DNA of 64,000 nt, from positions 684,501 through 748,500 of the forward strand of contig BLAL01000060.1 in the NCBI GenBank assembly GCA_015698045.1. Reading direction: 5' to 3'. The DNA comes from Rhizophagus clarus (Eukaryota > Glomeromycota > Glomeromycetes > Glomerales > Glomeraceae). Both the position numbers and the translations under genes were made by a program. The notes under the pieces are model-generated. The model was not told the origin of the DNA. It searched no databases and saw nothing but the letters and a program-made list of their open reading frames with translations. Positions 22,085 to 34,905 of this stretch are shown here, piece after piece; position 1 is the stretch's first letter; every line of letters begins with the position of its first letter.

Positions 22085-23500
22085 AAATTTCTTTATTTAT
22101 TTTTAATTAAATTTAATTAAATTAAAATTAAGAAACAAATTACTATTTAATCAAAGAATTTTAATAATATCAATTTATATAACTTATTACAAAAAAATGG
22201 TATATATGATATAATATAGTACTAGTTTCAAAAATAGTAATTACTAATAATGTTAATTTTAATTAAACTACTTATAAAATTTAAAATTTCTAGAGTTTTA
22301 TGCTTTTGACTTTTCTATATAGAAATGTAAGATTTTAATGGTAAATTTCATTATAAAAACCTATTTTCTTAATATACAGTAACTATCTTATAAATAAATT
22401 GCAATTATATAATAATTATATAATATAATGATAACTATATAACGAAATTATAGTAAATATATAATTATTGTATATTAAGAAAATTAAGTTTAATTCAAAT
22501 ATTAGATAAAATATTTTTCATTACTGTAAGTTATATTTAGTCTTTATTTAGTTTTTTAATTTTTTATTTAGTTTTATTTAGGTATTAAATTTTAACATGC
22601 ATATTTTTTATTAGATTTATACAGTTTATACTAATACTATATATATACTATAATATAATTTTATGAAATATTTTATTTAGACAGAAAAGTTATTGTATAC
22701 TGTTTTATTCACTTGTTGAAATAAAAATTTATAGTGAAGAAAGAGAGATTCAAAATTGTTTTTTTATTAATTATAAAGCCTGTTAAATTAATTATAGAAT
22801 ATCAATTATTTTTTTTGGTTAAGTAATGGCTCATCTTTTAATTATTCTAAGTAAAATTTGATTGAAAAATTGACAAAAAAAAAAAAAAATTTTTTTATGT
22901 AAAATTAAACAATAAAACACTTAATTATTAAAAAATCCATTATAGAAAAAATAAAAAAAAAATAACCAAATATATATTAAGCAATAAAATTTTTTTATCG
23001 ACTATAAAAAAAAAAAAATTTTAACTTTGATATACAGATTTTAATAATAAAAAATGGGAAAGACTTTGAAGTTTCCTTTATCTTTAGTAGCAAAAAGTTT
23101 TATAATTATATTTGACAAAAATTCACCCAACATTTGCGAAAGGTGTCCAACTAAATATAAATAAAGAACTAATTGTAAATTAAAAATAATAATAATTTTA
23201 TTAGTCCGGCTGGATGTCTGTCCGGCATGTAATATGTGACACACTTTGGACTTGGTAAATAAAAAAAACAAACGTTAATCTTATACATCCCTAAAAAAAA
23301 TGAAGTTTTCTGAATAATAAAAACAATGAGTTACCAATGATGAATATTTCAACAGTCTGCATGTACCTGCTGCCGCAAAAAAAAAAATGTCAATGACTTA
23401 TTTCGATAAGGTTTATTGGCTGGCTTAAAAATTATAACATATGCATACGATGCATTCATTTTGAATGACTTGCTGATGTTCTTTGTTCTAAGTGTTTAAA
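22085..23500. other. AT-rich stretch, no gene recognised
   Basis: Runs of A and T dominate. From about 23040 to 23280 the composition is more balanced and contains cysteine-coding triplets on the plus strand (around 23120-23240), but no frame longer than about 35 codons with a start could be tied to a family. The 76-codon frame on the minus strand there has no recognisable motif. Confidence 0.4.
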
Positions 23501-23507
23501 TAAGCAA

Positions 23508-23714
23508 TTGGTTGAAATTCCAAATATGATATTGATCGCTGATCATTTCGACACTGGTGAGAAAATTTTTTCTGTAAAGTATGGTATGGAATCGGAAAAT
23601 TATTATGATCTGCGGAAATCAAATTTATTTGGTCAATACATTTACAAACATTTAAAAAGTGATCTTATAATTCACTATATATGTAATATAATTATACACA
23701 ATATCATTCTATAA
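23508..23714 (+). other. Short open frame of unknown status
   Basis: A 68-codon frame (VEIPNMILIADHFDTGEKIF and onward) opens with TTG, not ATG, and follows a possible 3' splice site near 23497. Composition is less AT-rich than around it, so it could be an exon of an eroded gene. No family is recognised, and nothing downstream continues it. Confidence 0.25.
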
Positions 23715-23719
23715 TTATA

Positions 23720-24768
23720 ATTATCGATGTTTTTCTTTAATAAAAACTAATTAATACAAAAAAAAAAAAAAAAGAATTCTTTGGGCGAAAAAAACCTTCT
23801 TGCAAATTATCTATTTGCGGTAATTTATTTTACTGTACTCTAATCATTGATCGTCTATAATCAAAGCTAAATATGATTAAGTTATTTTTTAATAATGAAA
23901 CCTCTATCCTTTTTTTCCTAAAAAAAGAAGGAAAGAAAAAAAGATTCCTTGAACGTCTACAAATACCTATCTGGTATTTCTAACCCCAAATTAATAATTA
24001 ATTATGTTACAATCTTAAATATTTATCTACCATCTATACGCATCATATCTTTGAACAATGAAACTTCCCTTCCCTCCCCCAAAAATTTTTTTTTTTCACA
24101 CGGAAAACTTATTCCAATATATATTCTTATTCAATAAAATTATTATATAGTATATTTTATTTTATATATGCATTTGTATTTAATATACACTATAAACATA
24201 CGGTATAGTAATTATTTCCAATTACTATATCAACTGAACATTATTTATCATGAAAATATTGAATGAACTTCTAAACATAGTACGTATTGCCTCTGTTATC
24301 TTACTATCTTTCAAATCTGTTTTCCATATATATTTAGTTCTAAACTTTCATCTCTTTAATTGTGTTATTATTTAGATCACAGGTTCTTGTTTTATTTCAT
24401 CGTTTACGCCAAGTTACTAAAAAAAGCGCGCTATTTTTTTATTTTGTTCAGAGAAAAAAGTAATTATCTACTTTCTTGAAAGAAAAAAGATTTTGAACAA
24501 AGAATTTTTTTTTCAAAAAAGTATTATCGAGATTATATCTATCTATTTCATTTCAATGATATTTACGCCAAGATATTGAAACGAACGCGGTACAACTAAA
24601 ATATATTTCAACAAGATGCTGCGTAAGCTTCGATATCAATATAAATATAGAAGATAACCGTTGAGACATTTTCAAAAGATTTTAAAATCTTTTTTTTTTA
24701 AAAAAAAAAAAATTATATAAATAAATAAATAAAAAAAAACGCAAAAAAAAAAATAAAATAAAATAAAA
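23720..24768. other. Non-coding; upstream copy of a local duplication
   Basis: No gene is seen. The block from about 24040 ('atctttgaacaatgaaactt') to 24845 has matches, in the same order, at 27915-28315. 'tttacgccaag' occurs twice (24404 and 24562). The segments look like promoter-proximal DNA shared by two paralogous loci flanking the membrane-protein gene. Confidence 0.4.
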
Positions 24769-24949
24769 ATGATCCCCTTGAAGGTTAGTTAAACAAATTA
24801 ATTAAATTACAATATCAACAATTAATCTTTTTTTTTTAATATAGAATCGGAAAGGCTGTCGAAAAACAAAAATTCTCATTTGCATGAAAGTTACGATTAT
24901 CACGGGAAATTTCAAACGTACAAATTACGTTTATTTTTTTATATTGTAA
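24769..24949 (+). CDS. Possible 39-residue spliced ORF
   Basis: ATG at 24769 begins a five-codon exon (to 24783), followed by a GT-AG intron (24784-24844) and a second exon ending in TAA at 24949. The product would be basic with two Cys and resembles nothing known to me. The intron and its left border are repeated near 28235, which is the only reason to list it. Confidence 0.2.
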
Positions 24950-26555
24950 ACTTCAAAAATTTTTTTTATAGTCGAAAAAAAAAAAAAAATCGTTGATTTT
25001 ATTTTATTTTTTTTATTTTATTTTATTTTTTTTTAAAAATATGAAATATTAACATATTGTTAACATTAAATTTAAATTTAATTATTTTGATAATTGAAAT
25101 GTAACATTTTAAACGATTTTTTTTATAGCAATAAAAATTGAATTTCTTTTTATTATTTAATAACAGAGTTTATATTAACTGCTTCTTAATGAATAAATCA
25201 ATGCGACAGTTATTTTTTTGTATACATATTCCAAAAAAACTGAAAAATATTTTATGCTGATTTCAATTTCGCTGTATGATTTGCTACTTTTTGATCTGGA
25301 GAATATAATAATTATTTGTATTTCTTTAAAAAATTGGTTATTATCGCTATTATCAAAAAATCAAAAAGTGTTAACATGTATTTTTTTTTTTTTTTTTTAA
25401 AGAGTAGGTTATAAAATCAATAGAGATGATAATAAAAATTGGAATAATTACGCACGCAATTTTTAGATGATAAATGTCGTAGCGAACGATAATTAATAAT
25501 AGATGTAACAAATTTAATGATCAGGGATACGCTATTTTTGAAATAATTTACCTAAATTTGTTCATATTGACCATTTTTCTTTGATAGGATTCCTTTAAGA
25601 AAAAAACATTAAACCAAAAAAGTGATAAATGATGCCTTATGGCACAATATTTCGAACCTCGTGAAGTTACACCATGCATTTCTGATTGTTTGTTTTCAGA
25701 CGTTACGTATGCAATGTCACGTCTAGTGTAACATCATAAGACTATGTGTAGCCCTGATGTGTGTATGCAGGAATATATATATGCTTTTTATTAAAATTAT
25801 CTATTCAAATAATATAAAAACTATATATCAATGTTACTAAGGAACGTACACTCCGACGGACTAATTACACTCCGAACTAAACTTTTTTACTTTATTAAAT
25901 AATAGTTTAGAATCAAATATTAAACCCATCAAACCAGAGCTAAAATTCGATTTTCTTAGAAAGTGAAATCATAACCGAACGTATTGAATGATGGACGGGA
26001 AGTTCCCCCGACTTCTTTTTGCTTCAAAAAAAAAAAAAAATCTTTCTTCTTCATGATGGCCAAAGGAATGTCTGGTAACGCAATTTTATAATTCAAAACG
26101 GCAAATTTTTTCTTTAAAAAAAAGTTTATAATTCATTTTAATAATTTAACTAGTAGTCTGGTACATCACAACTATAAGAAGGAAAACAGTCAAAAAACTC
26201 AAGAACAAGGAATAAACTATAATAACTATAATCCATTTTTAGATAATAAATAATTTTCCCTTTATATTAACTGTATTGTTTATGTAGTACTTTTCCAAAC
26301 GTACGCCCAAATCTAAAAGTATGTAACTAAACTTTTATGTACTGATTTGTTTTTGATCTTCATTACCAATTTATTAGTAACTATTTAAAACGATTGTTAT
26401 TGGTTAAACGTGTTCAGGAGCCATTTTCAAAATCAACTCGCCAAGTTTAGAATCAACTATCAACTTTTACAAAGGTATTTATATATATATCATGAATATT
26501 TCCGTAATGAAAAACGTAAAAACGAATAAAAATAAGATTATTTGTTTTTTAAAAC
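24950..26555. other. AT-rich intergenic region, no gene recognised
   Basis: Contains long T and A runs (24960-25040, 25380-25400) and a less AT-rich part at 25620-26060. The open frame at 25218-25400 ends in a poly-T run coding Phe and is not supported. The region from about 26280 is presumably upstream sequence of the gene at 26556. Confidence 0.4.
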
Positions 26556-27624
26556 ATGGATTCTATTTTTTTTCCTTTTTTATATGGGTGCTCGTTTATC
26601 GTTAGTATTTGATTTTTATTATAATAAAAGTAATAAAATTATTAATACTGCATTTATTAAATTAATTTAATTTTGTTTCTTTATTTGTTAAATAAATAAC
26701 AGGTCCATGTTCACAATTTCTTTGTTTCAATATTTAATAGCAGAAATGATCCATCTAATTTTTCAACCATTAAAACGGTGATCAATTTATGCGGGGTAGC
26801 CGGATCAATTATTTCTTTTCTTTTGGAGTACGAATTACCGTTTGAAAGATTAAGTTACGCAAATGAAATTGTGGAATTCATATATAGACAAACAATTATT
26901 TTCTTCTTGTTAAGGAGGTTAATTTGTGTCTCAAAATTAAAATTAGATGAAATTTTTGGTATTATATTCCTTTCTATTAATGCCTTCCTTCAGGTAATTT
27001 ATTTATTTATTTATATATATAAAAAATAAATGAAAAAAATTTTATAATTGATTCGATCATATTTTTTAATAGATAATATATATTGTATTATTTCATCTAC
27101 GCAATTTCGAAGATAAAGCAAAGATCGTGAAATGGGGATACATAGGTGTCGATTTAATCATTAATATTTTCATAACGATTAGGTTGATCCGAATCTTAAA
27201 AATAGGGACAGCTGATCAAATGACCGAAAGATTGATTGTATTAAATAATGCTGTTTGTTATTGGGGTTATTTGCAATTAGGATCAACCCTGATATATAAT
27301 ATTTTAACGGTAATTTGTACTTCGTTAAAATATAGTCTTCTAATAATTAAAATTTCTCAAACTTTCAATAATATCATTTTCTCTTATCTGGTAACTTATG
27401 ATAAAGAAATTATTAGAATGATTGCCGGAGAAATTACAAGGGCCAAATATTTCAATATCCTAACAAAAAATTTATATAAAAAATCTACACCAATTTCATT
27501 TAATAGCATTAAATTAGGGGACCTTGATGTAGAACCTATTTTATCAAACAAAAAAATAACATTTTTTGAATGGGGAAATATAGTTGGTTTTAGTATAGGT
27601 GATGATGAAATAATATTAAATTAA
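26556..27624 (+). CDS. Multi-pass membrane protein of unknown function
   Basis: Three exons, 26556-26600, 26703-26993 and 27073-27624, joined in one frame by GT-AG introns (the first with a GTTAGT donor), give 295 residues with no defect. The first ATG in exon 1 was taken as start. About six hydrophobic segments are visible: the N-terminus (FFPFLYGCSFI), VAGSIISFLL, TIIFFLLRRL, IFGIIFLSINAFLQ plus IIYIVLFHL across the second splice site, GVDLIINIFITIRLI, and YLQLGSTLIYNILTVI. A soluble tail of about 80 residues follows. The layout recalls a seven-helix or related receptor-like protein, but no signature motif is present. It appears to be a host gene standing between transposon-rich blocks. Confidence 0.75.
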
Positions 27625-28330
27625 TATAATAATAATAATTAATAATAATAATAATAATGATAATAATAATAATATAATTCTATCACTATTGTTGTTCAAA
27701 AGAAATCGCGATCGACATGAATCTTTTTTTCGACTTTTGATATAATTGTTTTTTTATCGTAATTTTTATTATATATTTTCGGACAAGAATATTTAAAGAT
27801 ATTCCATCATAATAAGATTCCTTTATTTATGGTATTTCATTTTTATTCCAAATCAATTAAAAATCAATCTCATGATTCCCATCTATTACTAAATATAGCT
27901 AAATATTACTAAGTTATCTTTGAATAATGAAACTTCCAACCATTTTACACGGAAAACTATTCCGGATACGGATTATTTGTTTTATCTTTATATCTCTACA
28001 ATTAAATTGTACACATATGTTAGTATATACGCGTCTACCCCTTACATTTCGTACATGATATAATCATGATACTGCGCTAACTCAATTTTAAATATAAAGC
28101 AGCTGTAATTACATCTCGAGAAAATTCTTCAATAAGCAATTAAGAAATAAAAAAATAAGCTAACTAAAAGCTCTTAGTTATTCTAATTAAGATTAACGAT
28201 TATAATTTATAAGCACAAGCTGCAATAAAAAAGCGTTAGTAAAACAAATTAATTAAATTACAAATCGTAAAAATTATTCAACTACTAATTTCTTTCTTTT
28301 TTATAACTTAGATGCAAACAAACGTAATGT
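27625..28330. other. 3' flank of the membrane-protein gene; second copy of the local duplication
   Basis: An (AAT)n-like run follows the stop codon (27625-27675). From 27915 to 28315 the sequence repeats elements of 24040-24845, including 'aaacaaattaattaaattac'. No gene is seen. Confidence 0.4.
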
Positions 28331-28335
28331 AAGAG

Positions 28336-28450
28336 AATGTGGAATGTACGCCACTCGTCGGCGCGTACATTCATTTTTTTTTTATTTTTGTTATATATGT
28401 ATGTAAAAAGGAAGCTCCGTACGCGCACTCGGCGCGTACATGCTTTTATT
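28336..28450. other. Two GC-rich hairpins in AT-rich DNA
   Basis: 'aatgtacgcc' faces 'ggcgcgtacatt' (28343-28373), and 'gtacgcgcactcggcgcgtac' lies near 28419-28439. Both hold the GTACGC/GCGTAC palindrome around a short 'actcg' loop, which repeats between them. Purpose unknown; a regulatory or structured-RNA role is possible. Confidence 0.4.
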
Positions 28451-29600
28451 TTATTTTATTTTATATATATATTTTTTATTGTATATGCGAAATCTTTCTT
28501 CTCTATCTTCTCTAAACAACCCTCCACCACCCTGAAAGAATTTTTTTTCGTTTTTTGTATTTAAACGATATATCATTATAGAGTCGGATATTCGTTTAAC
28601 TTTTTTTTTCTCAATCCGTAATAAACTTTTTATTGATCTAAATCTTTTACGCCGCACTACTTTTTCTCATGTTAAATACCATAAATTAAGAAAATGGAAG
28701 TTATTTTATGAATAAATGTTATTTATTAATAATATTACTGTAACTTTTGCTAGAAAAACAGAACCGTTAAAATCTATCACTCACGCTTTAAACCAATTTT
28801 TTTTTATTAATAAATTTTTTCCACAAAATCGTCTAATTCTATACAGTAGAAAATGCTCCGAACGATTATAGCTAAGAATTTATTATAGGAATCATGGAAT
28901 CAATCATACACAAACCAATATGTAGATTTTATTTTTTTTGATAAAGTCAGGCGGCATTATGCAATCCTGGCCCCGAAGTGATACTGCAGATTTAAAGACA
29001 CAGGGCCGAAATTATAGGTCACGAAATTTCCTTTTTCGGTTTTTAACAGTGAATAGTAAAGAGGTTCCATAAGATTTTTCTTTGGTCTAAAAAGAGTTAT
29101 ATAGAAAATACAAAAGAAATACAGGATCGTCGAAATCATGTTGAATGTAACTTTTTTTCAAACAATAAAATTCTATAAAAGGAATAAGAATGAGAATTTA
29201 TTTCTATATCACTATTATAAAAAATATATTATTTTTTTTTTTTTTTTTTTTTTTAACAATTTAAATATGTGAAACATGCCAAGAAATTTATTGCATGATT
29301 TTATAAAATTCTGCAGCGAATTTATCACACATAAAATACGTCATAAGAACTTAATAATATATCTTTATTGAAGGGTTTTACTTGATTCCAACAGGTTCTA
29401 AATGAAGAATTTATTAATAATTCTAAAAGAATATTTAATATTATTGGAGAATCTAATTCATATTGGCGTTTTAGAATTGGGCATTTTAAATAATTTATAC
29501 AGTATACATATTATGTAAAATATTATATTAAAGAAAAACAAATCAATCTAAATTAAGCATTCCATCAAAGAAAATAAACAATACGAATAATACGAACAAA
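28451..29600. other. Intergenic, no gene recognised
   Basis: Open frames at 28337-28564 (plus) and 28957-29139 (minus) lack family motifs, and the first runs through poly-T. Long T run at 29229-29255. Confidence 0.4.
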
Positions 29601-29700
29601 ATTATCTATTTTATTTTATTTTATTTTATTTTATTTTATTTTATTTATTTATTTATTTATTTATTTTTTTATTGTATTTTTTTTTTTTTAAAAAAAAAAT
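29601..29700. repeat. (ATTTT)n and (ATTT)n microsatellite
   Basis: Pure 'tttta' units from about 29607 to 29645 grade into 'ttta' units to 29675, followed by T and A homopolymers. Confidence 0.9.
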
Positions 29701-32127
29701 TTTTTGTTAAGAAATTTCAATCATTTTCTGATCGTAAATTATTCGTTGATCGTCTAACTGGTGTGACGCCTGTGATGAATTAAATTGCAATCACGTGACT
29801 GAGAAATTTTTGTCGGTACGACTCGAGCTACGGGCTAGTGTAAAGGTGGACTCGCGGTCCTAACATTTTATCCGATATTGATCTTAGACCATCATTTGTC
29901 CATGATACTGCGCCGCAATTCTAAAGAGTGAATTTTTCAAAGACCGACCAGGACAAACAAGCCGATAGACAAAAATCGCCAAGGATTGGTGTATCTAGTA
30001 GTATATATTGTAAAACAATTAAGAATGAAGAAACTATTCACAGAAAAAAAACTTCCCACTTTTTTTTTACGAAATTGTAGTAATAAACATGAGATTAACG
30101 GCTTCATGGCTTTACTTATCGCATCTAGATTAATTTATTATTCACTTTTTTTGCACATTTTATTAATTGTCTGCTGACAATATATAAAACATCCGACCAC
30201 CAAATAATTTTTTGGGAGTGCTTGAGGTACTAGCTGTGTTTTCTCTGTCCACTCACGTAATCTTCACGTTACTTCATCCTTTTTACATTTTATACAATCT
30301 CGCTTCTCAGATCTGAGGTCAATTTCTAAAAATTTTTTAAAGACTCTCAAAGAAAGTTTAAATTCCAAAATTTTATTTTTCTTAAATTGTGTGATATCGA
30401 ACTTATTAATACTGAATTCTAATATAATTTTCATTTAATGACACGAAATTATTTTGCGATCTTTTTTAAAATTACCTTCTTAAATGAGTTCAAACCCGCA
30501 TGTTCAGTATTTTGAATCTATAAATTAAAACACAAATATAAGAATGTAATTTTCTTTAAATAAAATTAATAAAACAAATTATGTCGACTTCGAAATGAAG
30601 TCTGGAAACCGCATCTTTCAGTATTTTGAACTTACAAAAAATAAAAATTTTTATCAAAGAAATACCTTTGAAATAGTCCATGGTATTTAGACAAAAAAAA
30701 AACATTATTAATGATCGTTACCTAAATAATAAAATAAAAAAAATTCTTTAAATAGAGGCTGGAACTGTATTTTGGCGTCGTCCAGTACTAAACCTACCAG
30801 TTATTGGATAATATTATTAAATAAAAAAAAAAAAAAACAAAAATTTTCAAGATTAGATCTTTAAACAAGGTTATCTTTAAAAAACAGGTTTTGGCATTCT
30901 AGAATCTAGACTACATTGGGATGAGCCGTATCACAAATTCACAATCGAGTTGTAACTAGTTATAATAACTCTTTACTTTAACGGCAAATTGTAACTGTCA
31001 TTGGTATATATGCCGTAACAATAGAATATTTTCAATCATTTGAAAATAAAAAATTATTATCCATGAAATTTATAATTAAAGATATGAAAACTTTAATTAT
31101 TGATAACGAATTCGGAGAGATTTAAAAATTTATACTGTTAACTGTTAAACAATTTATACTATTAAATAATTTTATGCTATTTAACCTATTTAGCATATTA
31201 ATATTTAGCTATTAAAACTCTTACGGCATAGCCGGAATTTTGTTGTCACGTGATTAATTCTGTTCGTCTGATACGCATTTGTAATAATTTAAATTTCGCA
31301 ATAGAAAATGAATTTTAAAAATTTATAAATAGTGTTTAATTATCGTGAAAAATGTTCCTACTTTCAAATTAGAATTTTAATTCTTTTACATAAAAATTTT
31401 TGTACCGTTACTCCATCACATTAAAAATTTTAGATGTCTCGGTCTCTCAGAAAAATTTTTTTTATATTCACTCTATTAGGATTTTCGCTTCTCTTACATC
31501 CTTACATCGATTTATATTATTATATTATTTTTTATTTGTTTGCATTACATCTCCTATCATTCTTCGAATTTGTTAAAAAAAATATATGACCTTTCTTTTT
31601 GAAATGTAGTCTCCGGACCTAACGGGATAGAGTAGTGGTAAAATTGGATGTTCAGCAGATGTTCAGCATTGGCTGTTTTAACACTTAAATACCTCTATCC
31701 CGGATCTTCACCAGTAATGACGCGCAGCATTTCGCCATTCGCTAATCTCCCCCTTGCTAATCGTTGATGATTAGTTTAGCCCCCCACGCAGACGTTAAAC
31801 TTTGTTGTTATAGGTTACAAAGCTAGGATGATACACGAAAAATTAAATACAAGTTCGGGTCTTAGCCCGTGACAAATGACATCTATGCTATTGTTCTCAA
31901 GAGTTTGGAATCTATGTAATTGCGGTTGCGGCAGGAGAGAGAGGAATCGAACCCCCAACAAGAAGTAACATAAAATCCACTCTAGCTCATGTAGGATAGA
32001 TAATACACAATTATTAACTACAGATTATGACTCCTATTTTTTTATTTGATAACCCTCTATCCTTGTCCTTTGTTCATCATCGACACACGACCTATCCATC
32101 AATAACCCAGTGATTATGCTAAGAACT
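29701..32127. other. Non-coding region, partly less AT-rich, no gene recognised
   Basis: Segments 29755-29960 and 31610-32100 are clearly richer in G and C than their surroundings but hold no convincing frame. Degenerate copies of 'cagtattttgaa' with a following A-rich stretch occur at 30510, 30625 and perhaps 30790. At 31628-31715 'cgggatagag' faces 'cctctatcccg'. Near 31943-31960 the minus strand has a T-arm-like GGTTCGATTCC without a foldable tRNA around it. Confidence 0.4.
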
Positions 32128-33114
32128 TTATTCACTCTTATACAATGTTTGATATTCTTCAAAGTCTTCAACCAAGGCATCATCAGTGAAGAAGATGATG
32201 TGAGGTGACTTACTGCCTTTTAATATATTCCCCGGAGTGTATAGTAAGAAATGCCAATCCTGTCCAGTTGTGACAATGCCATAAATATAATCGAAATAAT
32301 CACCAACTCTTTTTCTCTTCCTCTTCTCATATGCACCTTTGAGTTGTTTGATATTCTGAGAACCACAAACATAAGATAATGTAAGAATAAATTAATCTAA
32401 CTCCGGTAATAATACAAACTAATGTCAATAATGAACATTTCTAACCTGAACGAAGCCTATATGCACTTTATGCTGCTTGTTTTCTGTGATGCGAATAAGT
32501 TCATCAGCTTCCTTGATAGCATAATCAATCCGACCTTTGCTTCCTTCACCAACTATGCTACATTGAGGACGCATGATAAGTTTTTTTTTCCAGTTTCATT
32601 CATGACGATATGGATGGCTGCATAAAGGGCCACAACGTACTTATTACGTATTGCCTCTAAGCTGTCTACGCGTAGGGTTCCATATGAACGAATCCTTCCC
32701 AAAATCTCTTCCAAGCAACGCTTGAAAACTTTATTGTCGTCCTGAATTTTGTAGGTTGGGGTGAAAAGAGCGGGATGGAATCCATACCATCGGATTCGAT
32801 ACCATATTCCGCTAACACTTCACTCAAACTAAGGTGTAGCGCAACTTCTTTTTCTCACACTTCTTGGCAAAGTTAACAAGAATAATTGCAGGGGCCAAGC
32901 CTAGCCAACACTGCGTAGCTTTTCTTCAGTCAACTTAAGAAAGACACAGCCGTTAATTTCCTCTTTTTCCAAGATCTCATCTTCCTAAGTTCCAAGTCCT
33001 CCTTCTCCCGCAAGAATGAGATAAGTTCAGCTGTTTATACTTTCTAATTTCGTCCGCTAGTGTGACCGTTTCATTTCCAGTTGTTGTAATAGAAGTGAAG
33101 GTGGAAACTGACAT
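32128..33114 (-). pseudogene. Crinkler-like protein with SAM-like N-terminus and nuclease-like C-terminus, frameshifted
   Basis: The minus-strand frame starts at ATG 33114-33112 (SVSTFTSITTTGNETVTLAD, then an acidic helical block resembling a SAM-like domain: SFLREKEDLEL, KLTEEKLRS, LAPAIILVNFAKK). After several frame changes it continues with YKIQDDNKVFKRCLEEI and a restriction-nuclease-like core: GEGSKGRIDYAIKEADEL, IRITENK and GFVQN. An intron (32445-32356) precedes NIKQLKGAYEKRKRK, YIYGIVTTGQDWHFL and the stop at 32128. The D..ITE.K pattern fits the PD-(D/E)XK-type end found in many Crinkler-related fungal proteins. At least three frameshifts or stops in 32560-33060 make the copy non-functional. 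The family name is from memory of similar Rhizophagus proteins. Confidence 0.65.
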
Positions 33115-33377
33115 AGCTTTATGTGTTTTTTATAGACTTGAGTCCCCGAATAAATATAAATGTTGGTGGACATCCTCATTATTGCCGATCATTTTGCCGA
33201 TCATTTTTCAATCATAATTAAGCGGCCTTCCTATGAAATAGTTATAAATTGGTGTGAAAACGGTGAAATGCAGTTGACGTTAATTTAATTCAGCGATCTT
33301 TCAAATGCAGTGGTATTTGAACGTCTTGGATAATCACATAGTAATGAAGTAGAAGTCGATGAAGATTAAGAAGTGAA

Positions 33378-33424
33378 TATTGATGACGATGATGACGATG
33401 ATGACGATGATGATGAATTATGAT
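33378..33424 (+). repeat. (GATGAC)n microsatellite
   Basis: Six to seven GATGAC/GATGAT units, which would code for Asp repeats. It is not inside a longer open frame. Confidence 0.8.
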
Positions 33425-33799
33425 AATTCATCGTAAAAACAAGAAAATATTAGCTATTTTATCATTAATTCGTGATTCGCCGATCATGGGATGTCGATCT
33501 TGTAATATTTAAAAGCGGGGATAATTAATATAATTATATACTTTTGAAATCTGACAACGCGTTATTAAACGTTATAATAAGCTGCTCAAAAAAAAATGTC
33601 AAAACGGTGGAAACCTTCAGTAACATCTGGTGACTTACACTTTGACCTTTTTTAAGAAACTGGTGGCATGTTAGAACGTTACAAGAAAATGGAGCAAAAA
33701 TTGAGTAAATACTAACCTTTTCGAGTTGGTATGAAAACTTAAAAACAGACCTTTTTACTATTCGAGTAGTTCAAGGAAATAAACTTCATTTTTCAAACT

Positions 33800-34570
33800 A
33801 TCAATGAGAATGAATGTTTCATTATGTTTACAAAGAAAATCAATTATCTGAAGAATTTCACGGATCAGATCCAAATATCGTGTGGAAAAAAAATAGGCAT
33901 ATTAAAAGAATGGTCGGGCGTGACTTTATTTTGCTTGGATAATTCTAATGTAAAAGAAAAACTAGAACAATCAAGGAAGTTGATATGTCTTCATAATGAA
34001 TGGCATAATTATTCAAAAATGGAACAAATATACAATTATCATTTCAAGTTAATTGGTATTTATTGTTTCTGGAATGGAAGGAAAATGATTGTCAAATAAT
34101 TGAATTACATAGTCAGTTAGGTTTATTATATCCGAAGGATTATATTTTCTCTGAAAGAGAAATTAGAGTGTGGCGGGCAATGTTACGTGCTGCTGGATGT
34201 GTTAATATAGATAAGTTTTTAAGAAAATCTATTGCTGTTAGGTGGTAGTGATGGTATAAAACTTCGTGATGTTAAATTTTGTAACAAACTACTAACAAAT
34301 GTCTTTATCAATTATTATAGCATGAATTTGAACATGATCATTTGATCCTGAATCAGATAAAGTGATGGTCAATATGCTTTATCAAAGTGGTTTTTTACGG
34401 ACAATACCAAATAAAATGTTCAAGTGTTTTGGAAAAGTTTTGAGTATAGTCTGAATTTAAACATACATGGTGCTAATGGAAAACAAAGAATACTTTTAAT
34501 TATCACAGATAAATTTCCCTTTCCTGCTTAAATAAAGTTGTTTAACAGATTGAATTTATTTACAGTAAAA
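33800..34570 (+). pseudogene. Relic of the FYR/DDE transposase family
   Basis: The frame WSGVTLF.LDNSNVKEKL (33910) and, after shifts, FLEWKENDCQIIELHSQL and ISEREIR-like residues to VWRAMLRAAGC (34060-34210) align with residues about 235-340 of the intact copy at 11.8 kb (for example LFVKWDKQESSLIELHNEL and ELRAWNTFLRAVGA). A following stretch at 34370-34530 (NMLYQSGFLRT.., GKQRILLIITDKFPFP) matches its exon 2. One extra A in a run at 33886-33893 and other shifts break it. The DDE part is absent. Confidence 0.7.
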
Positions 34571-34728
34571 TTTTAGGATGATTGGTCTAATATTTGTGAA
34601 ATGTGACCAATTTTTATACTTTCAATTTTTTATTGTTTATTTGATTTTTAATTTTAAAGTGTATTTTAGATCAGTTATAAAACCAATTTCACAAATAATA
34701 TAGTATATTACTATATATTTTTTTTAGA

Positions 34729-34905
34729 AAGTATCAAATTTGCCTAAAATGTTTATATGACTTTATAAAAATCAATGTAATTTATAAAAACTTAATATTA
34801 TTATAACATTAATATTGTTAAATTTGATTTAATTTGCTAAAACTTAAATTAAAATTTTAAGCTAAATTGGGTTTAATTTGCTAAAATCTAAATATAACAT
34901 ATGGG
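34729..34905. repeat. Dispersed repeat, inverted relative to the copy at 53.3-53.4 kb
   Basis: Begins 'aaagtatcaaatttgcctaa' and contains 'aaatttgatttaatttgcta'. The complement of 53270-53440 carries the same landmarks in the same order. Similarity fades on both sides. Confidence 0.7.

Noticed and set aside
29986..30177. 63-codon open frame
   Set aside because: It opens without ATG context, contains a poly-T run, and shows no motif or splice partner.
31009..31235. Possible MITE with ATGCCGTAA ends
   Set aside because: The inverted match is only nine bases and no target duplication is visible.
31915..31990. tRNA-like T-arm on the minus strand (GGTTCGATTCC)
   Set aside because: No matching acceptor stem, D-arm or anticodon arm could be folded around it.
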